Positions 16,671-26,201 of a stretch of 64,000 nt of DNA are shown piece by piece. Numbering within the stretch: position 1 is the stretch's first letter; every line of letters begins with the position of its first letter. Source of the stretch: Microbispora bryophytorum (GTDB lineage: Bacteria; Actinomycetota; Actinomycetes; Streptosporangiales; Streptosporangiaceae); the NCBI RefSeq assembly GCF_006874465.1, contig NZ_VIRL01000007.1, positions 230,964 to 294,963 on the forward strand, given 5' to 3'. A model generated the notes under the pieces. The model worked only from the letters and a program-made list of their open reading frames with translations, searched no databases and was not told the DNA's origin. Made by a program: the position numbers and the translations under genes.

Positions 16671-17789
16671 ATGACACCGACCGTGCTCACCGTCAACGCC
16701 GGCTCCAGCAGCCTCCAGCTGCATCTGGTGCGGGACGGCCGCGTGCTGCGGGCCGAGCACAGCGAACACAGCCCGGACCCCGCCGAGGCGGAGCGTACGC
16801 TGACGGACTTCCTGTCCGAGGCCGGCGCCGACGTGACCGCGGCCGGTCACCGGCTCGTCCACGGCGGCGAGGCCGTCCGCGCTCCGACGGTCGCCGACGA
16901 CGACGTGGTGGAGGCCGTGCGCGGATACGCCGGCCTCGCGCCGTCGCACGTGCCGCCCGCGCTCGCGCTGGTCGAGGCGGCCCGGCGGGTGCTGCCGTCC
17001 GTGCCGCACGTGCTGTGTCCCGACACCGCCTTCCACGCCGGGCTGCCCGCCGCCGCCGCGACCTACGCCCTGCCCGCCGGATGGCGGCGCCGCTGGGGCC
17101 TGCGCCGCTACGGCTTCCACGGGCTGTCGTACGCCTGGGCGGCCCGCCGGGCGGCCGAGCTGCTCGGGCGCCCGGCCGGAGAGGTCAACCTGATCCTCAC
17201 GCATCTCGGCGGCGGCTGCTCGGTCTGCGCCGTGCGCGACGGCCGCAGCGTGGACACCTCGATGGGGTTCACGCCGCTGGAGGGCGTGCCCATGAGCAGG
17301 CGTTCGGGCAGCGTCGATCCCGGCATGCTCCTGTGGCTGCTGTCCGGCTCGCGCCTCACGCTGGAGGAGCTGCGCGACGGGCTGGAGCACGGCTCCGGCC
17401 TGCTCGGGCTCTCCGACGGCCTGTCCGGCGACACCCGCGACCTGGTCGCCTCGTCCGAGGAGGCCGCCGCCTTGGCGCTCGATGTGTTCGCCTACCGGGT
17501 GAGCCGGGAGATCGCCGCCTCGACCGCCGCCCTCGACCGGCTCGACGCGCTCGTGTTCACCGGCGAGATCGGCTGGGACCAGCCCGAGGTGCGCGAGGCC
17601 GTGTGCGGCAGGCTGTCCCTCCTCGGCGTCGAGCCGCCCGCCGTCGACGACGTGGACCGGGACGGCGTCGTCAGCCCGAGTGGCGCCCGCCTGCCGGTCC
17701 TCGTCGTACGGCCCCGAGAGGAGCTCCAGGTCGCCCGGGAGACCCTCGCCGCGCTCGGCCGTCCCGCCGGTGAAGGCGGGCGGCCGTAG
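16671..17789 (+). CDS. ackA: acetate/propionate kinase family protein, divergent
   Basis: Acetokinase-family phosphotransferase (372 residues against about 400 for the family). Conserved blocks: TVNAGSSSLQL at the start, HRLVHGG, DTAFHAGLP, RRYGFHGLSYAW, LTHLGGGCSVCAV, DTSMGFTPLEG and RSGSVDPG. Two features are unusual. NAGSSSLK ends in Gln rather than Lys, and the late signature TGGIGEN, whose Glu helps bind magnesium in AckA, reads TGEIGWD. Activity on acetate is therefore plausible but uncertain. No phosphotransacetylase or phosphoketolase gene is adjacent. ATG 16671 follows a GGAAAG. Confidence 0.82.
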   Translation: MTPTVLTVNAGSSSLQLHLVRDGRVLRAEHSEHSPDPAEAERTLTDFLSEAGADVTAAGHRLVHGGEAVRAPTVADDDVVEAVRGYAGLAPSHVPPALALVEAARRVLPSVPHVLCPDTAFHAGLPAAAATYALPAGWRRRWGLRRYGFHGLSYAWAARRAAELLGRPAGEVNLILTHLGGGCSVCAVRDGRSVDTSMGFTPLEGVPMSRRSGSVDPGMLLWLLSGSRLTLEELRDGLEHGSGLLGLSDGLSGDTRDLVASSEEAAALALDVFAYRVSREIAASTAALDRLDALVFTGEIGWDQPEVREAVCGRLSLLGVEPPAVDDVDRDGVVSPSGARLPVLVVRPREELQVARETLAALGRPAGEGGRP

Positions 17790-17800
17790 AATCCGCAGGC

Positions 17801-18583
17801 ATGCGCATCTTCACCGTGGACTCCTTCACCGACCGGCCGTTCCGGGGCAATCCCGCCGCGGTCTGCCTCCTCGACGAGACCGTGCCGGACGAGTGGATGC
17901 AGGCGGTGGCCGCCGAGATGCGCCATTCGGAGACGGCCTTCGTGCTGCCGCACGGCGACGGGCCGTGCTCGCTGCGCTGGTTCACCCCCGCCGTCGAGGT
18001 CGCGCTGTGCGGGCACGCCACCCTGGCGACCGCGCACGTCCTCTACTCCCTCGGGGAGTCGGGCCGGCTGGAGTTCGACACGAAGAGCGGCGTGCTCGCG
18101 ACCGAGCAGGCGGACGGCGGGCTGATCGCGATGGACTTCCCGGCGAAGCAGGCCACCCCGTGCCCGCCGCCGGACGGCCTCGTCGAGGCTCTCGGCGTCA
18201 CGCCGGTGTGGACCGGCCGCAGCGAGTTCGACCTGCTGGTCGAGGTCGCCTCGGCCGGGGAGGTCCGGGCCGCCGACCCCGACATGGCGCGGCTGGCCGA
18301 GGTCGATGCCCGGGGCGTCATCGTGACGGCGTCCGGCGAGGGCACCTCCGCCGACTACGTCTCCCGGTTCTTCGGCCCTCGGGTGGGCGTGCCGGAGGAC
18401 CCGGTCACCGGTTCGGCCCACTGCGTGCTCGCGCCGCACTGGTCGGGCAGACTCGGCCGGGACGCGCTCGTCGGGGAGCAGGTGTCGAGCCGCGGCGGGA
18501 CCGTGCGCACGACCCTGCGCGGCGACCGCGTCGAGCTCGCCGGGCACGCCGTGACCATCTGGTCCGGCGAGCTGGAGGTCTGA
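17801..18583 (+). CDS. PhzF-family isomerase
   Basis: PhzF/diaminopimelate-epimerase fold, 260 residues in two halves. Recognisable are MRIFTVDSFTDRPFRGNPAAV at the start, HSETAFV with the catalytic-type Glu, FTPAVEVALCGHATLATAHV, and GVPEDPVTGSAHCVLAPHWS. Most PhzF relatives outside phenazine clusters have unknown substrates, and no other phenazine gene is near. It starts 11 bp after ackA. A TAGAAT (17787-17792) eight bases before the ATG could also give it a separate leaderless transcript. Confidence 0.88.
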   Translation: MRIFTVDSFTDRPFRGNPAAVCLLDETVPDEWMQAVAAEMRHSETAFVLPHGDGPCSLRWFTPAVEVALCGHATLATAHVLYSLGESGRLEFDTKSGVLATEQADGGLIAMDFPAKQATPCPPPDGLVEALGVTPVWTGRSEFDLLVEVASAGEVRAADPDMARLAEVDARGVIVTASGEGTSADYVSRFFGPRVGVPEDPVTGSAHCVLAPHWSGRLGRDALVGEQVSSRGGTVRTTLRGDRVELAGHAVTIWSGELEV

Positions 18584-18664
18584 CCTCCTCCCCCTGCGGT
18601 CGCCCGCTCGTCACCCCCGGCCGTACGCAGGTCCGCACGGGATCCTCGTCCCGGGCGCCCGGTG

Positions 18665-19672
18665 TCAGGAGACCGGCACGGCGAGGGCGGCCTCGATCCG
18701 CCGGACGGCGGTGATCGCCCCGAACGCCAGCAGCCGCACGAGGTCGGCGTCGGACCGTCCGCCCCCGGCCTCCCGCCAGGCGGCGACGTCGGCGTCGGTC
18801 ACCCGATAGGGCGCGAGGGCGGCCAGCAGGGCGAGCCTGGCGGCCGGGCGCTGCGCGGGTGCGACGTCCTCCAGCGGACCGGCCGGCCAGCCGGACAACG
18901 ACGGGTGTTCGCCGTCCCAGCCGGCGACGGCCTCCACGACCGCGTCCCTGGCCGTGTCGTCCAGCAGATGGCCTCCCTCCCCCGCCGCCGCCCGCAGCGC
19001 GGTGAACGCGGTCCCGGCGGGGGTGCCCGCCGCCCAGGCCGGGACCGGGCCCGACGGCAGCCCACGCAGCAGCGGCAGCGCCTCGCCCCGGGGCAGCCTG
19101 CGGCGCACCGTCCTGGCGAGGGCCCTGCCGCCGATGCCGCGTACGAGCCGGGACCGCTGCAGGCCGGCGGGCAGGAGGTCGTCGGTCAGCAGCGACGACA
19201 CCATCCGGTTGATGAAGTGGAAGGCAAGGGCCGTGCCGATGTACTCGGCCGCGTGGCCGGGCGGACACGGCGGCGCCTGCCCCGAGGTGGCCGTGCCGGT
19301 GGCCCAGGCGAACAGCCGGGCGTGCTCCGGATCGGACGGCCTCTCCCCGCGCGCGACCGTCTCGGCCAACTCGTGCTCGCCGGTCGCGTGCAGGAGCACG
19401 GTGTGCGCGTCGACGCAGAACGGGCACTTGTTGGCGAGGGAGACCCCGGTGGCGACGACCTCCTTGGCCGCCCTCGGGGCCTGCCCGGCGAGCAGCGACT
19501 CACGCAGCATCGCCCAAGTGGAGGCGAGCACCTCGGGAGCCGGGGACAACGTCAGGAACAGTGGCATGCGGGCCATGCCGAAATCACTGGCGATCTGGGC
19601 GTAGACCTGGGCGATCAGCCCGGCCGCCGCATCCGTGGGCACCGGGGTCACATAGCGGTACGGCGTCGGCAT
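18665..19672 (-). CDS. AhpD-like carboxymuconolactone-decarboxylase family protein
   Basis: The first half has the AhpD/CMD signature: SLANKCPFCVDAHTVLLHAT with the redox-type Cys-x2-Cys and following His. That makes a peroxidase or disulfide-reductase-like activity plausible. The second half (from about residue 170) is a further helical region, giving 335 residues, about twice a single AhpD domain. ATG 19672 is chosen because GAGGAGG lies just upstream; the frame is open for another 36 residues 5' of it. It is convergent with phzF and divergent from the sensor-kinase gene. Confidence 0.78.
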   Translation of the reverse strand: MPTPYRYVTPVPTDAAAGLIAQVYAQIASDFGMARMPLFLTLSPAPEVLASTWAMLRESLLAGQAPRAAKEVVATGVSLANKCPFCVDAHTVLLHATGEHELAETVARGERPSDPEHARLFAWATGTATSGQAPPCPPGHAAEYIGTALAFHFINRMVSSLLTDDLLPAGLQRSRLVRGIGGRALARTVRRRLPRGEALPLLRGLPSGPVPAWAAGTPAGTAFTALRAAAGEGGHLLDDTARDAVVEAVAGWDGEHPSLSGWPAGPLEDVAPAQRPAARLALLAALAPYRVTDADVAAWREAGGGRSDADLVRLLAFGAITAVRRIEAALAVPVS

Positions 19673-19794
19673 CTCGGCCTCCTCATCGGTCGTGCTGTCA
19701 TGGCGACCGATCCTGCCGGGCGCGGCCGCCCCCGTCGTCGTACGGCGGAAGGCGTTGCGAGCCGCTCCCGGCACGGCCACCAGGCGGCGGCCGT

Positions 19795-19811
19795 ACTACG
19801 GCGGGAGTAGT
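19795..19811. promoter_or_regulatory. inverted repeat ACTAC-N7-GTAGT between AhpD-like and sensor kinase genes
   Basis: A 17-bp dyad, ACTAC-ggcggga-GTAGT, lies 59 bp upstream of the kinase ATG and 123 bp upstream of the AhpD-like ATG. LuxR/NarL-type response regulators bind short dyads of this kind, so autoregulation by the linked regulator is a reasonable guess. Confidence 0.4.
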
Positions 19812-19869
19812 GCGGGATCGGTCCGCCGGGAGGAGGCGGGGCGAAAGGGACTCGGTCTACCCTTCTGAC

Positions 19870-21141
19870 ATGGACGGTGATCGCGAACGGCAGGCGTCCC
19901 CCAGCCCATCGGCGTCCCCGGAGTCACCCCGGTTCTACGCCTCGGATGCCGCGATCGCGGCTGTCGTGGCGGTGCTGCTGGCGAGCGGCACCCTGCTTCC
20001 CGGCTCGCCGAACGACCCCGCGCAGGTGGGGGTGGTCGGCTATCTGCTTCTGGTGGGCGGGTCCGCCGCCCTGGCCGCACGGCGGACGGCGCCCGTGACG
20101 GCGCTCGTCGTCGCCGCGGCCTGCATGATGACCTACGCCCTGAGGGTGCAGCCCGAGACCGCGACCGCCTTCCCCCTCCTGATCACCGTGTTCTCCGCGG
20201 CCACCGCGGGACGGCGTCTGTGGGCGGCGGCGGTCAGCGCCGCCTACCTCGCCGGTGTCCTGCTGGTGGAGCTCTCGGATCTCGGCACGCGAACCCCGCG
20301 CGAGGTGGTGGACCGGATCGGCCTGCTGGTCGGCTGGTTCGTCGCCGCCAACGTGGCGGGGGTCGTCTCCCGGCAGCGGCGGGCGTACCTGCGTCAGGCC
20401 GAGCAACGCGCCGTCGAGGCGGAGCGCACCCGTGAGGAGGTCGCGCTGCGCCGCGCGGGCGAGGAGCGGCTGCGCATCGCCAGGGAACTGCACGACTCGC
20501 TCACCCACAGCATCTCGATCATCAAGGTGCAGGCCGGCGTGGCCGTCCACCTGGCGCGCAAGCGGGGCGACGACGTGCCGGCCGCGCTGCTGGCGATCCA
20601 GGACGCGAGTGCGGACGCCATGCGGGAGCTGCGCGCGACGCTGGAGGTGCTGCGCGAACCCGGCCCCGACGACGCGCCGGGCACGGCCCGGGCCGACAGG
20701 ATCGGCGAGCTGGTCGAGCGGGCACGGTCGGCGGGCGTGCCGGCCACGCTGGCGATCAGCGGCACGCCCCGCACCCTGCCGCCCGAGGTCGACCTGGCCG
20801 CCTACCGGATCGTGCAGGAGTCGCTCACCAACGTGGCGCGGCACGCGGGCCCCGCCTCGACGTCCGTGCAGGTCCGCTACCTGCCCGACGCCCTCGTCGT
20901 ACGCGTCGAGGACGACGGCGGGGGGCTGCCCGCCGCGACGACGCCACGACACGGAGCGGACGGGGCCTCCGGGACGGGCACCGTGGTCCGGGCCGAAGCG
21001 GTTCGCGTGGGCGTCGGACTCACCGGCATGCGGGAGCGGGTGGCCGCGCTCGGCGGGCGGCTCCAGACCGGTCCGGGGACGGACGGCGGTTTCACCATCC
21101 ACGCCGAGCTGCCCTTGCCGATGACGGAGGGGGCGGCGTGA
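19870..21141 (+). CDS. NarL-type two-component sensor histidine kinase
   Basis: Membrane kinase of 423 residues. About five hydrophobic segments lie between residues 25 and 165. A coiled coil follows, then a HisKA_3 domain with the phosphoacceptor His in RIARELHDSLTHSISIIKVQ. The HATPase domain has IVQESLTNVARHA, VEDDGGG and GVGLTGMRERVAALGG. The sensing part has no recognisable extracellular domain, which suggests membrane sensing. TACCCT six bases before the ATG points to a leaderless message. Its stop overlaps the regulator start by four bases. Confidence 0.92.
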   Translation: MDGDRERQASPSPSASPESPRFYASDAAIAAVVAVLLASGTLLPGSPNDPAQVGVVGYLLLVGGSAALAARRTAPVTALVVAAACMMTYALRVQPETATAFPLLITVFSAATAGRRLWAAAVSAAYLAGVLLVELSDLGTRTPREVVDRIGLLVGWFVAANVAGVVSRQRRAYLRQAEQRAVEAERTREEVALRRAGEERLRIARELHDSLTHSISIIKVQAGVAVHLARKRGDDVPAALLAIQDASADAMRELRATLEVLREPGPDDAPGTARADRIGELVERARSAGVPATLAISGTPRTLPPEVDLAAYRIVQESLTNVARHAGPASTSVQVRYLPDALVVRVEDDGGGLPAATTPRHGADGASGTGTVVRAEAVRVGVGLTGMRERVAALGGRLQTGPGTDGGFTIHAELPLPMTEGAA

Positions 21142-21812
21142 TCAGGGTGCTGCTGGTGGACGACCAGGCGCTCATCCGGGCCGGATTCAAAGCGCTGCTC
21201 GACGCCGAGGACGGCGTGGAGGTGGTCGGCGAGGCGGGCGACGGCAGCCAGGGCCTGGCGCTGGCCGAGCGGCATGTCCCCGACATCGCGCTCGTGGACA
21301 TCCAGATGCCGGTGATGGACGGCATCGAGACGACCCGCCGCATCGCCGCCGATCCCCGCCTGGCCGCCACCCGGGTGGTGATCCTCACCAACTACGGACT
21401 CGACCGCTACGTGTTCGACGCACTGCGTGCGGGCGCGAGCGGCTTCCTGCTCAAGGACACCGAGCCGGTGGAGCTTCTCCACGCGATCAGGGTCGCGGCG
21501 CGCGGCGACGCCCTGCTGTCCCCGGCGGTCACCCGGACGCTCATCAGCGAGTACGTCTCGCGCCCGCCGGACGCCGTGCCGACGACCGCTCTCGCCGAGC
21601 TCACCAACCGCGAACGGGAGGTCGTCGCCCTGGTCGCGCACGGCCTCACCAACGAGGAGATCGCCGCGCACATGGTGATCAGCCCGTTCACCGCCAAGAC
21701 CCACGTGAGCAGGGCGATGACCAAACTCGGCGCGCGGGACCGCGCCCAGCTCGTCGTCTTCGCCTACGAGTCCGGCCTGGTGATCCCCCGCAATTCCGCC
21801 AAGCGCGGCTGA
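21138..21812 (+). CDS. LuxR-family response regulator
   Basis: Receiver domain with VDDQ acidic pair, phospho-acceptor Asp in LVDIQMPVMDG (residue 54), a Thr in LTNYG and Lys in FLLKDTEP. The GerE/LuxR HTH is LTNREREVVALVAHGLTNEE ... TAKTHVSRAMTKLG. Start GTG 21138 overlaps the kinase stop (GTGA), so the two are translationally coupled. Its targets are unknown; the dyad upstream of the operon is one candidate. Confidence 0.95.
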   Translation: MIRVLLVDDQALIRAGFKALLDAEDGVEVVGEAGDGSQGLALAERHVPDIALVDIQMPVMDGIETTRRIAADPRLAATRVVILTNYGLDRYVFDALRAGASGFLLKDTEPVELLHAIRVAARGDALLSPAVTRTLISEYVSRPPDAVPTTALAELTNREREVVALVAHGLTNEEIAAHMVISPFTAKTHVSRAMTKLGARDRAQLVVFAYESGLVIPRNSAKRG

Positions 21813-21830
21813 CCCGTTCTCCCCGGCCTC

Positions 21831-21866
21831 GGGGACGCGGGGACGCGGGGACGCGGGGACGCGGGG
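21831..21866 (+). repeat. GGGGACGC tandem repeat
   Basis: Four perfect 8-bp units (21831-21862) and a partial fifth lie between the ends of the convergent response-regulator and metE genes. It may arise by slippage; no function is apparent. Confidence 0.8.
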
Positions 21867-21903
21867 TCGGGGTTCGCCTTTCGCCGCGCCGCCCTGACGA
21901 GGT

Positions 21904-24192
21904 TCAGGCGTGGCGCTCGCGCAGGCGGGCCGCCGCCTCGACCACGTGGGCGAGCGCCGCCTCGACCTGCTCGTACGAGCGGGTCTTCAGCCCGCAGTCG
22001 GGGTTGACCCACAACCGCTCGGCGGGCACCGTCCGCAGCGCCTCCGTGAGCAGGCGCTCCACCTCGCCGGCGCCCGGCACCCGCGGCGAGTGGATGTCGT
22101 ACACACCGGGTCCCAATCCCCTGGGGAACGCGCCGACCGCGCCGAGCAGGCGCCCCCGCGAGCGCGCCGACTCGATGCTCGTGACGTCGGCGTCGAGGGC
22201 GTCGATCGCGGCGAGGATCTCGTCGGCGTCCGAGTAGCACAGGTGTGTATGGATTTGGGTGTGTTCGCTCACGCCGGAGGTGGCCCATCGGTAGGCCGCG
22301 ACGGCCCACTCCAGGTAGGCGGCCTGCTCGGCGCGCCGCAGCGGCACCAGCTCACGCAGCGCGGGCTCGTCGACCTGGATGACGCGGACGCCCGCCTCCT
22401 CCAGGTCGCCCACCTCCTCCCGTACGGCGTCGGCGACCTGGAACACCACCTCGCGCAGCGGCAGGTCGTCGCGGACGAACGACCACGCCACGATCGTCAC
22501 CGGGCCGGTGAGCATGCCCTTGACCGGCTTGCTCGTCAGCGACTGGGCGTACCTCGCCCAGCGGACGGTGATCGGCTCCGGCCGCCGCACGTCGCCGTGC
22601 AGGAGCGGCGGGCGGGTGCAGCGCGAGCCGTACGACTGGACCCAGCCGTGCCGGGTGACGGCGAAGCCGTCGAGGTGCTCGGCGAAATACTGCACCATGT
22701 CGTTGCGCTCGGGCTCGCCGTGCACGAGGACGTCCAGCCCCAGCCGCTCCTGCAGTGCGATGACCTGCTCGATCTCCGCGCGGACCATGCTCTCGTACGC
22801 CGCCTCGCCGATCTCCCCGGCCGCCAGGGCCGCCCGGGCCCGGCGCAGCTCGCCCGTCTGGGGGAAGGAGCCGATCGTGGTGACCGGGAGAAGCGGCAGC
22901 TTCAGATGCTCGGCCTGCGCCACGGCCCGTACGGCGTAGGGGGCGCGGCCCTCCGCCGTACGGGCCCGGGAGGCGCGCGGACGTCCGGGTGCGGCGGCGG
23001 GTCCGGGCAGGTGATGGCCGGGCGCGGGATGGCCGGGCGCGGGATGGTCGGGGGCGGCCGTGAGCAGAGCGGCCAGTTCGACCACCTCGGCGACCTTCTG
23101 CTCGGCGAACGCCAGCCGCTCCCGCAGCGCGGGATCGAGGCCGGTCTCCCGTTCGGCGTCGTAGGGCACGTGGAGGAGCGAGCACGACGTGCTCACCGTG
23201 ACCCGCCCGGCGCGCTCCCGCGCGGCGTGCAGCGTGGCCAGCGCGCGGTCCAGGTCGGCGCGCCACACGTCCCGCCCCGACACCACGCCGGCGACGACCG
23301 TCTTGCCGGCCAGGGCGTCCACACCCTGGGCCGTGCCCCGGACGAGGTCCAGGCCGACGGCCTCGACCGGCGTTCCGGCCAGCACGGGCAGCGCGTCGCC
23401 GAGATCCCCGAAATAGGAGGCGACCAGCAGCGCGGGCCGGTGCTCCAGCCGCCCCAGCCGCCCGTACGCCGCCTCGACCGCGGCCAGTTCGGCGGGGGTG
23501 CGGTCGGCGACCAGGGCGGGCTCGTCCAGCTGCACCCAGCCGACGCCCTCCGCGGCCAGCTCGCCCAGCAGGCGCGCGTACACCTCGACCACGTCGTCCA
23601 GCCGGTCGAGCGGGGTGAACCCGTCCGGGCTGCCCAAGCTGTCCGGGCTGTCCGGGCTGCCCAGGCTGTCCGGGCTGCCGGGGGCGGCCTGCGACAGCAG
23701 CAGGAACGTCACCGGCCCGATCAGCACCGGCCGGGTCTCCAGCCCCAGCGCGCGGGCCTCGCGCACCTCGGCCAGCGGCTTGGCGGCGTCGAGCGAGAAG
23801 ACCGTGTCCGGGCCGATCTCGGGAACGATGTAGTGGTAGTTGGTGTCGAACCACTTGGTCATGCGCAGCGGGGCGATCCCCTCGGCGCCCCGGGCCATCG
23901 CGAAGTAGGTCGCCAGGTCGTCGTCGTGCCGGTAACGCCCGGGCACCGCGCCCAGCAGCACCGCGGTGTCGAGCACCTGGTCGTAGTAGGAGAACGTGTT
24001 CGACGGCAGTCCCTCCAGGCCGAGCGCGGCGAGCCGCCGCCAGGTGTCCTCCCGCAACCGCCGCGCGGTCTCCTCCAGGTCCGCCCGGCCGGAACGCCCC
24101 TCCCAGTACGACTCCAGCGCCCGCTTCAACTGCCGATCCGGCCCGATCCGCGGATACCCCAGCACGGTCGATGCGGGAAAAGACGGCGTCAT
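21904..24192 (-). CDS. metE: cobalamin-independent methionine synthase
   Basis: Transfers a methyl group from 5-methyltetrahydropteroyl-glutamate to homocysteine. Two homologous barrels are seen, with the zinc site in the C-terminal one: [24 protein letters not shown] and [13 protein letters not shown] 24192 has GAGGAG five bases upstream; two GTGs in frame before it are ignored. The length is 762. Two low-complexity insertions stand out: a Gly-Ser-Pro-Asp-rich loop near residue 175 from repeats of a CTGTCCGGG-type unit, and a Pro/Gly/His-rich linker between the barrels. No cobalamin riboswitch is visible in the short gap upstream. Confidence 0.95.
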   Translation of the reverse strand: MTPSFPASTVLGYPRIGPDRQLKRALESYWEGRSGRADLEETARRLREDTWRRLAALGLEGLPSNTFSYYDQVLDTAVLLGAVPGRYRHDDDLATYFAMARGAEGIAPLRMTKWFDTNYHYIVPEIGPDTVFSLDAAKPLAEVREARALGLETRPVLIGPVTFLLLSQAAPGSPDSLGSPDSPDSLGSPDGFTPLDRLDDVVEVYARLLGELAAEGVGWVQLDEPALVADRTPAELAAVEAAYGRLGRLEHRPALLVASYFGDLGDALPVLAGTPVEAVGLDLVRGTAQGVDALAGKTVVAGVVSGRDVWRADLDRALATLHAARERAGRVTVSTSCSLLHVPYDAERETGLDPALRERLAFAEQKVAEVVELAALLTAAPDHPAPGHPAPGHHLPGPAAAPGRPRASRARTAEGRAPYAVRAVAQAEHLKLPLLPVTTIGSFPQTGELRRARAALAAGEIGEAAYESMVRAEIEQVIALQERLGLDVLVHGEPERNDMVQYFAEHLDGFAVTRHGWVQSYGSRCTRPPLLHGDVRRPEPITVRWARYAQSLTSKPVKGMLTGPVTIVAWSFVRDDLPLREVVFQVADAVREEVGDLEEAGVRVIQVDEPALRELVPLRRAEQAAYLEWAVAAYRWATSGVSEHTQIHTHLCYSDADEILAAIDALDADVTSIESARSRGRLLGAVGAFPRGLGPGVYDIHSPRVPGAGEVERLLTEALRTVPAERLWVNPDCGLKTRSYEQVEAALAHVVEAAARLRERHA

Positions 24193-24289
24193 CACCACTC
24201 CTCATGTGTCGAACAGGACGTCCCGCATCCTCCTCGTACGTGGCTTTGCCGCGCCGGATCCATCACCCATGCTTATGGATCACTTCGAC

Positions 24290-25141
24290 CTACCGTGGGG
24301 TGTCCATGCGCTGGGTGCCGATGACCGACAGCAGCCGTAGCGCCTCGTCGGACGGCGAACCGGGGACCGCCGTGTAGATCACCATCTGCTGGTCGCGGTC
24401 GGCGATGTCGAGGGCATCGCAGTTGACGACGATCGGGCCGACCAGCGGGTGCTGGAAGGTCTTGCACAGCGTGGGCCCGGCCGCCACGTCGTGGGTGGCC
24501 CACAGCCGCGCGAACTCCGGGCTCTTCGCGAGGAGTTCGTCCACCAGCCCGGTCACCTCGGGTGCGTCGGGGTAGCGGGCGGCGGCCGCACGCAGGCGCC
24601 GGGCCGCGTGCCGGGCGAAGTCGTCGGCGTCGGAGACCCCGTACAACCGCCGTCCCTCGTGGTGCGGGCCGAGGAACACGCGGCGCACCAGGTTGCGGTC
24701 GCGCCGGGACACGGCCGAGAAGTCCTCCATGAGGGCGGCCGCCAACTCGTTCCAGGCGAGCACTTCGAGCGTCGCGGACGTCACGAACGCGGCGGCCTGC
24801 GGCAGCCGCGCCAGCAGGTCCAGGATGCTCTGCCGCACCTCACGCGAGGGCCCCGGCGGCGGGGCGGGCGGGGCGCCGGCGAGGTGATGGAGATGGGCGC
24901 GCTCGGCGTCCGACAGGCGCAGCGCCCGGGCGAGCCCGGCCAGCACCTCGCGCGACGGGCGCGGGCCGCGGGCCTGCTCCAGCCGCGTGTAGTACTCCGT
25001 CGAGATGAACGCCAGTTGCGCCACCTCCTCACGCCGCAGGCCCGGGGTGCGGCGCCTGGGCCCGGCGGGCAGTCCCACGTCGGCGGGGCTGATCCGCTCG
25101 CGCCTGCTGCGCAGGAAGTCGGCCAGTTCTCGTCGGTTCAC
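24290..25141 (-). CDS. MmyB-type HTH regulator with ligand-binding domain
   Basis: XRE-like HTH at the N-terminus (VNRRELADFLRSRRERISP ... REEVAQLAFISTEYYTRLEQ) followed by the MmyB-like ligand-binding domain (QSILDLLARLPQAAAFVTSA ... FQHPLVGPIVVNCDALDIAD). The product is 283 residues from GTG 25141, the start used across this family; GGAGGT lies almost directly against it. A dyad 30-54 bp upstream, shared with the divergent SDR, is the likely operator. Regulators of this class usually control the adjacent oxidoreductase. Confidence 0.9.
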   Translation of the reverse strand: MNRRELADFLRSRRERISPADVGLPAGPRRRTPGLRREEVAQLAFISTEYYTRLEQARGPRPSREVLAGLARALRLSDAERAHLHHLAGAPPAPPPGPSREVRQSILDLLARLPQAAAFVTSATLEVLAWNELAAALMEDFSAVSRRDRNLVRRVFLGPHHEGRRLYGVSDADDFARHAARRLRAAAARYPDAPEVTGLVDELLAKSPEFARLWATHDVAAGPTLCKTFQHPLVGPIVVNCDALDIADRDQQMVIYTAVPGSPSDEALRLLSVIGTQRMDTPR

Positions 25142-25170
25142 ACCTCCAGTGTGCGCGAGGCTCGGAGGCG

Positions 25171-25195
25171 ATCCAGGTACTGCCGATGCCTGGAT
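25171..25195. promoter_or_regulatory. ATCCAGG-N11-CCTGGAT operator between MmyB-type regulator and SDR
   Basis: A perfect 7-bp inverted repeat: ATCCAGG at 25171-25177 and CCTGGAT at 25189-25195. It sits in the 85-bp gap between two divergent genes, 30 bp from the regulator GTG and 31 bp from the SDR ATG, which is where an autoregulatory operator would be expected. Confidence 0.65.
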
Positions 25196-25226
25196 GGGCC
25201 GCGCGCACCGGGCCAGGCTCACTGCC

Positions 25227-26036
25227 ATGGACAACACACTCACCACCGGCACATCCACCCCCGCCACGCCCGGCGCTCCGGGCCTGCTGACCGGCAAGGT
25301 CGCCTTCATCAGCGGAGCCGGACGCGGCATCGGGGCGGCGGCGGCGCGGCTGTTCGCCCGGGAGGGCGCCCGAGTGCTGCTCGCGGCCCGGACCGAGGCC
25401 GAGTTGAAGGCGGTGACCGAGGAGATCCGGGCGGCGGGCGGCACCGCCGAGCACGTGGTGTGCGACCTGGCCGACGCGTCGAGCGTGCGGGCCGCCGTGA
25501 GCCGCGCGGTGGACCTGTACGGCCGGCTCGACGTCGCCTTCAACAACGGGGCGACCGGCCAGCAGCCCGGCCCGATGGACCGGATGCCGGAGGACGAGTT
25601 CGACCGCGTCTACGCCGTGAATCTCAAGGGCGTCTGGCTGGCCATGGCCGCCGAGGTGGAGGCGATCCGGGCCACCGCGGGCACGGGCGCCATCGTCAAC
25701 AACTCGTCCGTGGGCAGTTGGGGAGGCAACCCGGAGCTTCCGGCCTACGGTGCGATGAAGCGGGCGGTCAACAGCCTCACCGAGTCGGCCGCCGTCACCT
25801 ACGGCCCCGAAGGCATCCGCGTCAACGGGATCGCTCCCGGCAACACGCTCACCGAGATGATCCGCGCCTGGGAGGCGGAGTCCCCGGGGCTCCAGGAGCG
25901 GCTCACGGCGCGGACGCCGCTTCGCCGCGGAGCCGACCCCGCCGAGATCGCCGAGGCCGCCGCCTGGCTGCTGAGCGACCGTGCCTCCTTCGTGACCGGC
26001 GCCGTCCTGCGGGTCGACGGCGGCGCCCGGGTCTGA
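25227..26036 (+). CDS. short-chain dehydrogenase/reductase
   Basis: SDR of 269 residues with FISGAGRGIGAAAARLF, FNNGATG in place of the usual NNAG, catalytic Ser in IVNNSSVGS, Tyr-x3-Lys as YGAMK, and the end FVTGAVLRVDGG. It is probably the target gene of the divergent MmyB-type regulator. The substrate is unknown. ATG 25227 is the first start after the operator; there is no strong ribosome-binding site. Confidence 0.88.
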   Translation: MDNTLTTGTSTPATPGAPGLLTGKVAFISGAGRGIGAAAARLFAREGARVLLAARTEAELKAVTEEIRAAGGTAEHVVCDLADASSVRAAVSRAVDLYGRLDVAFNNGATGQQPGPMDRMPEDEFDRVYAVNLKGVWLAMAAEVEAIRATAGTGAIVNNSSVGSWGGNPELPAYGAMKRAVNSLTESAAVTYGPEGIRVNGIAPGNTLTEMIRAWEAESPGLQERLTARTPLRRGADPAEIAEAAAWLLSDRASFVTGAVLRVDGGARV

Positions 26037-26201
26037 GCCGGGGAGGATCTCCTCCCCCGCGAGGTCCGGGCCCGCCGCCCCGGCTACAAATGCCTCCGCC
26101 GGGGTCCCTCGTCTGGTCCCGCGCGGATTCATCAACTGTCCTTATGGACGCTCGCACTGGTAGCGCCGGACGCCGCCCCCGGCGGCAGGCGGGAAAGGCG
26201 C

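Noticed and set aside
17801..18583. Part of a phenazine biosynthesis cluster
   Set aside because: PhzF is alone; no phzA-E or phzG gene is near, and PhzF relatives are widespread outside phenazine producers.
24193..24289. A cobalamin riboswitch upstream of metE
   Set aside because: Only about 100 bp are available and no B12-box-like sequence is visible.
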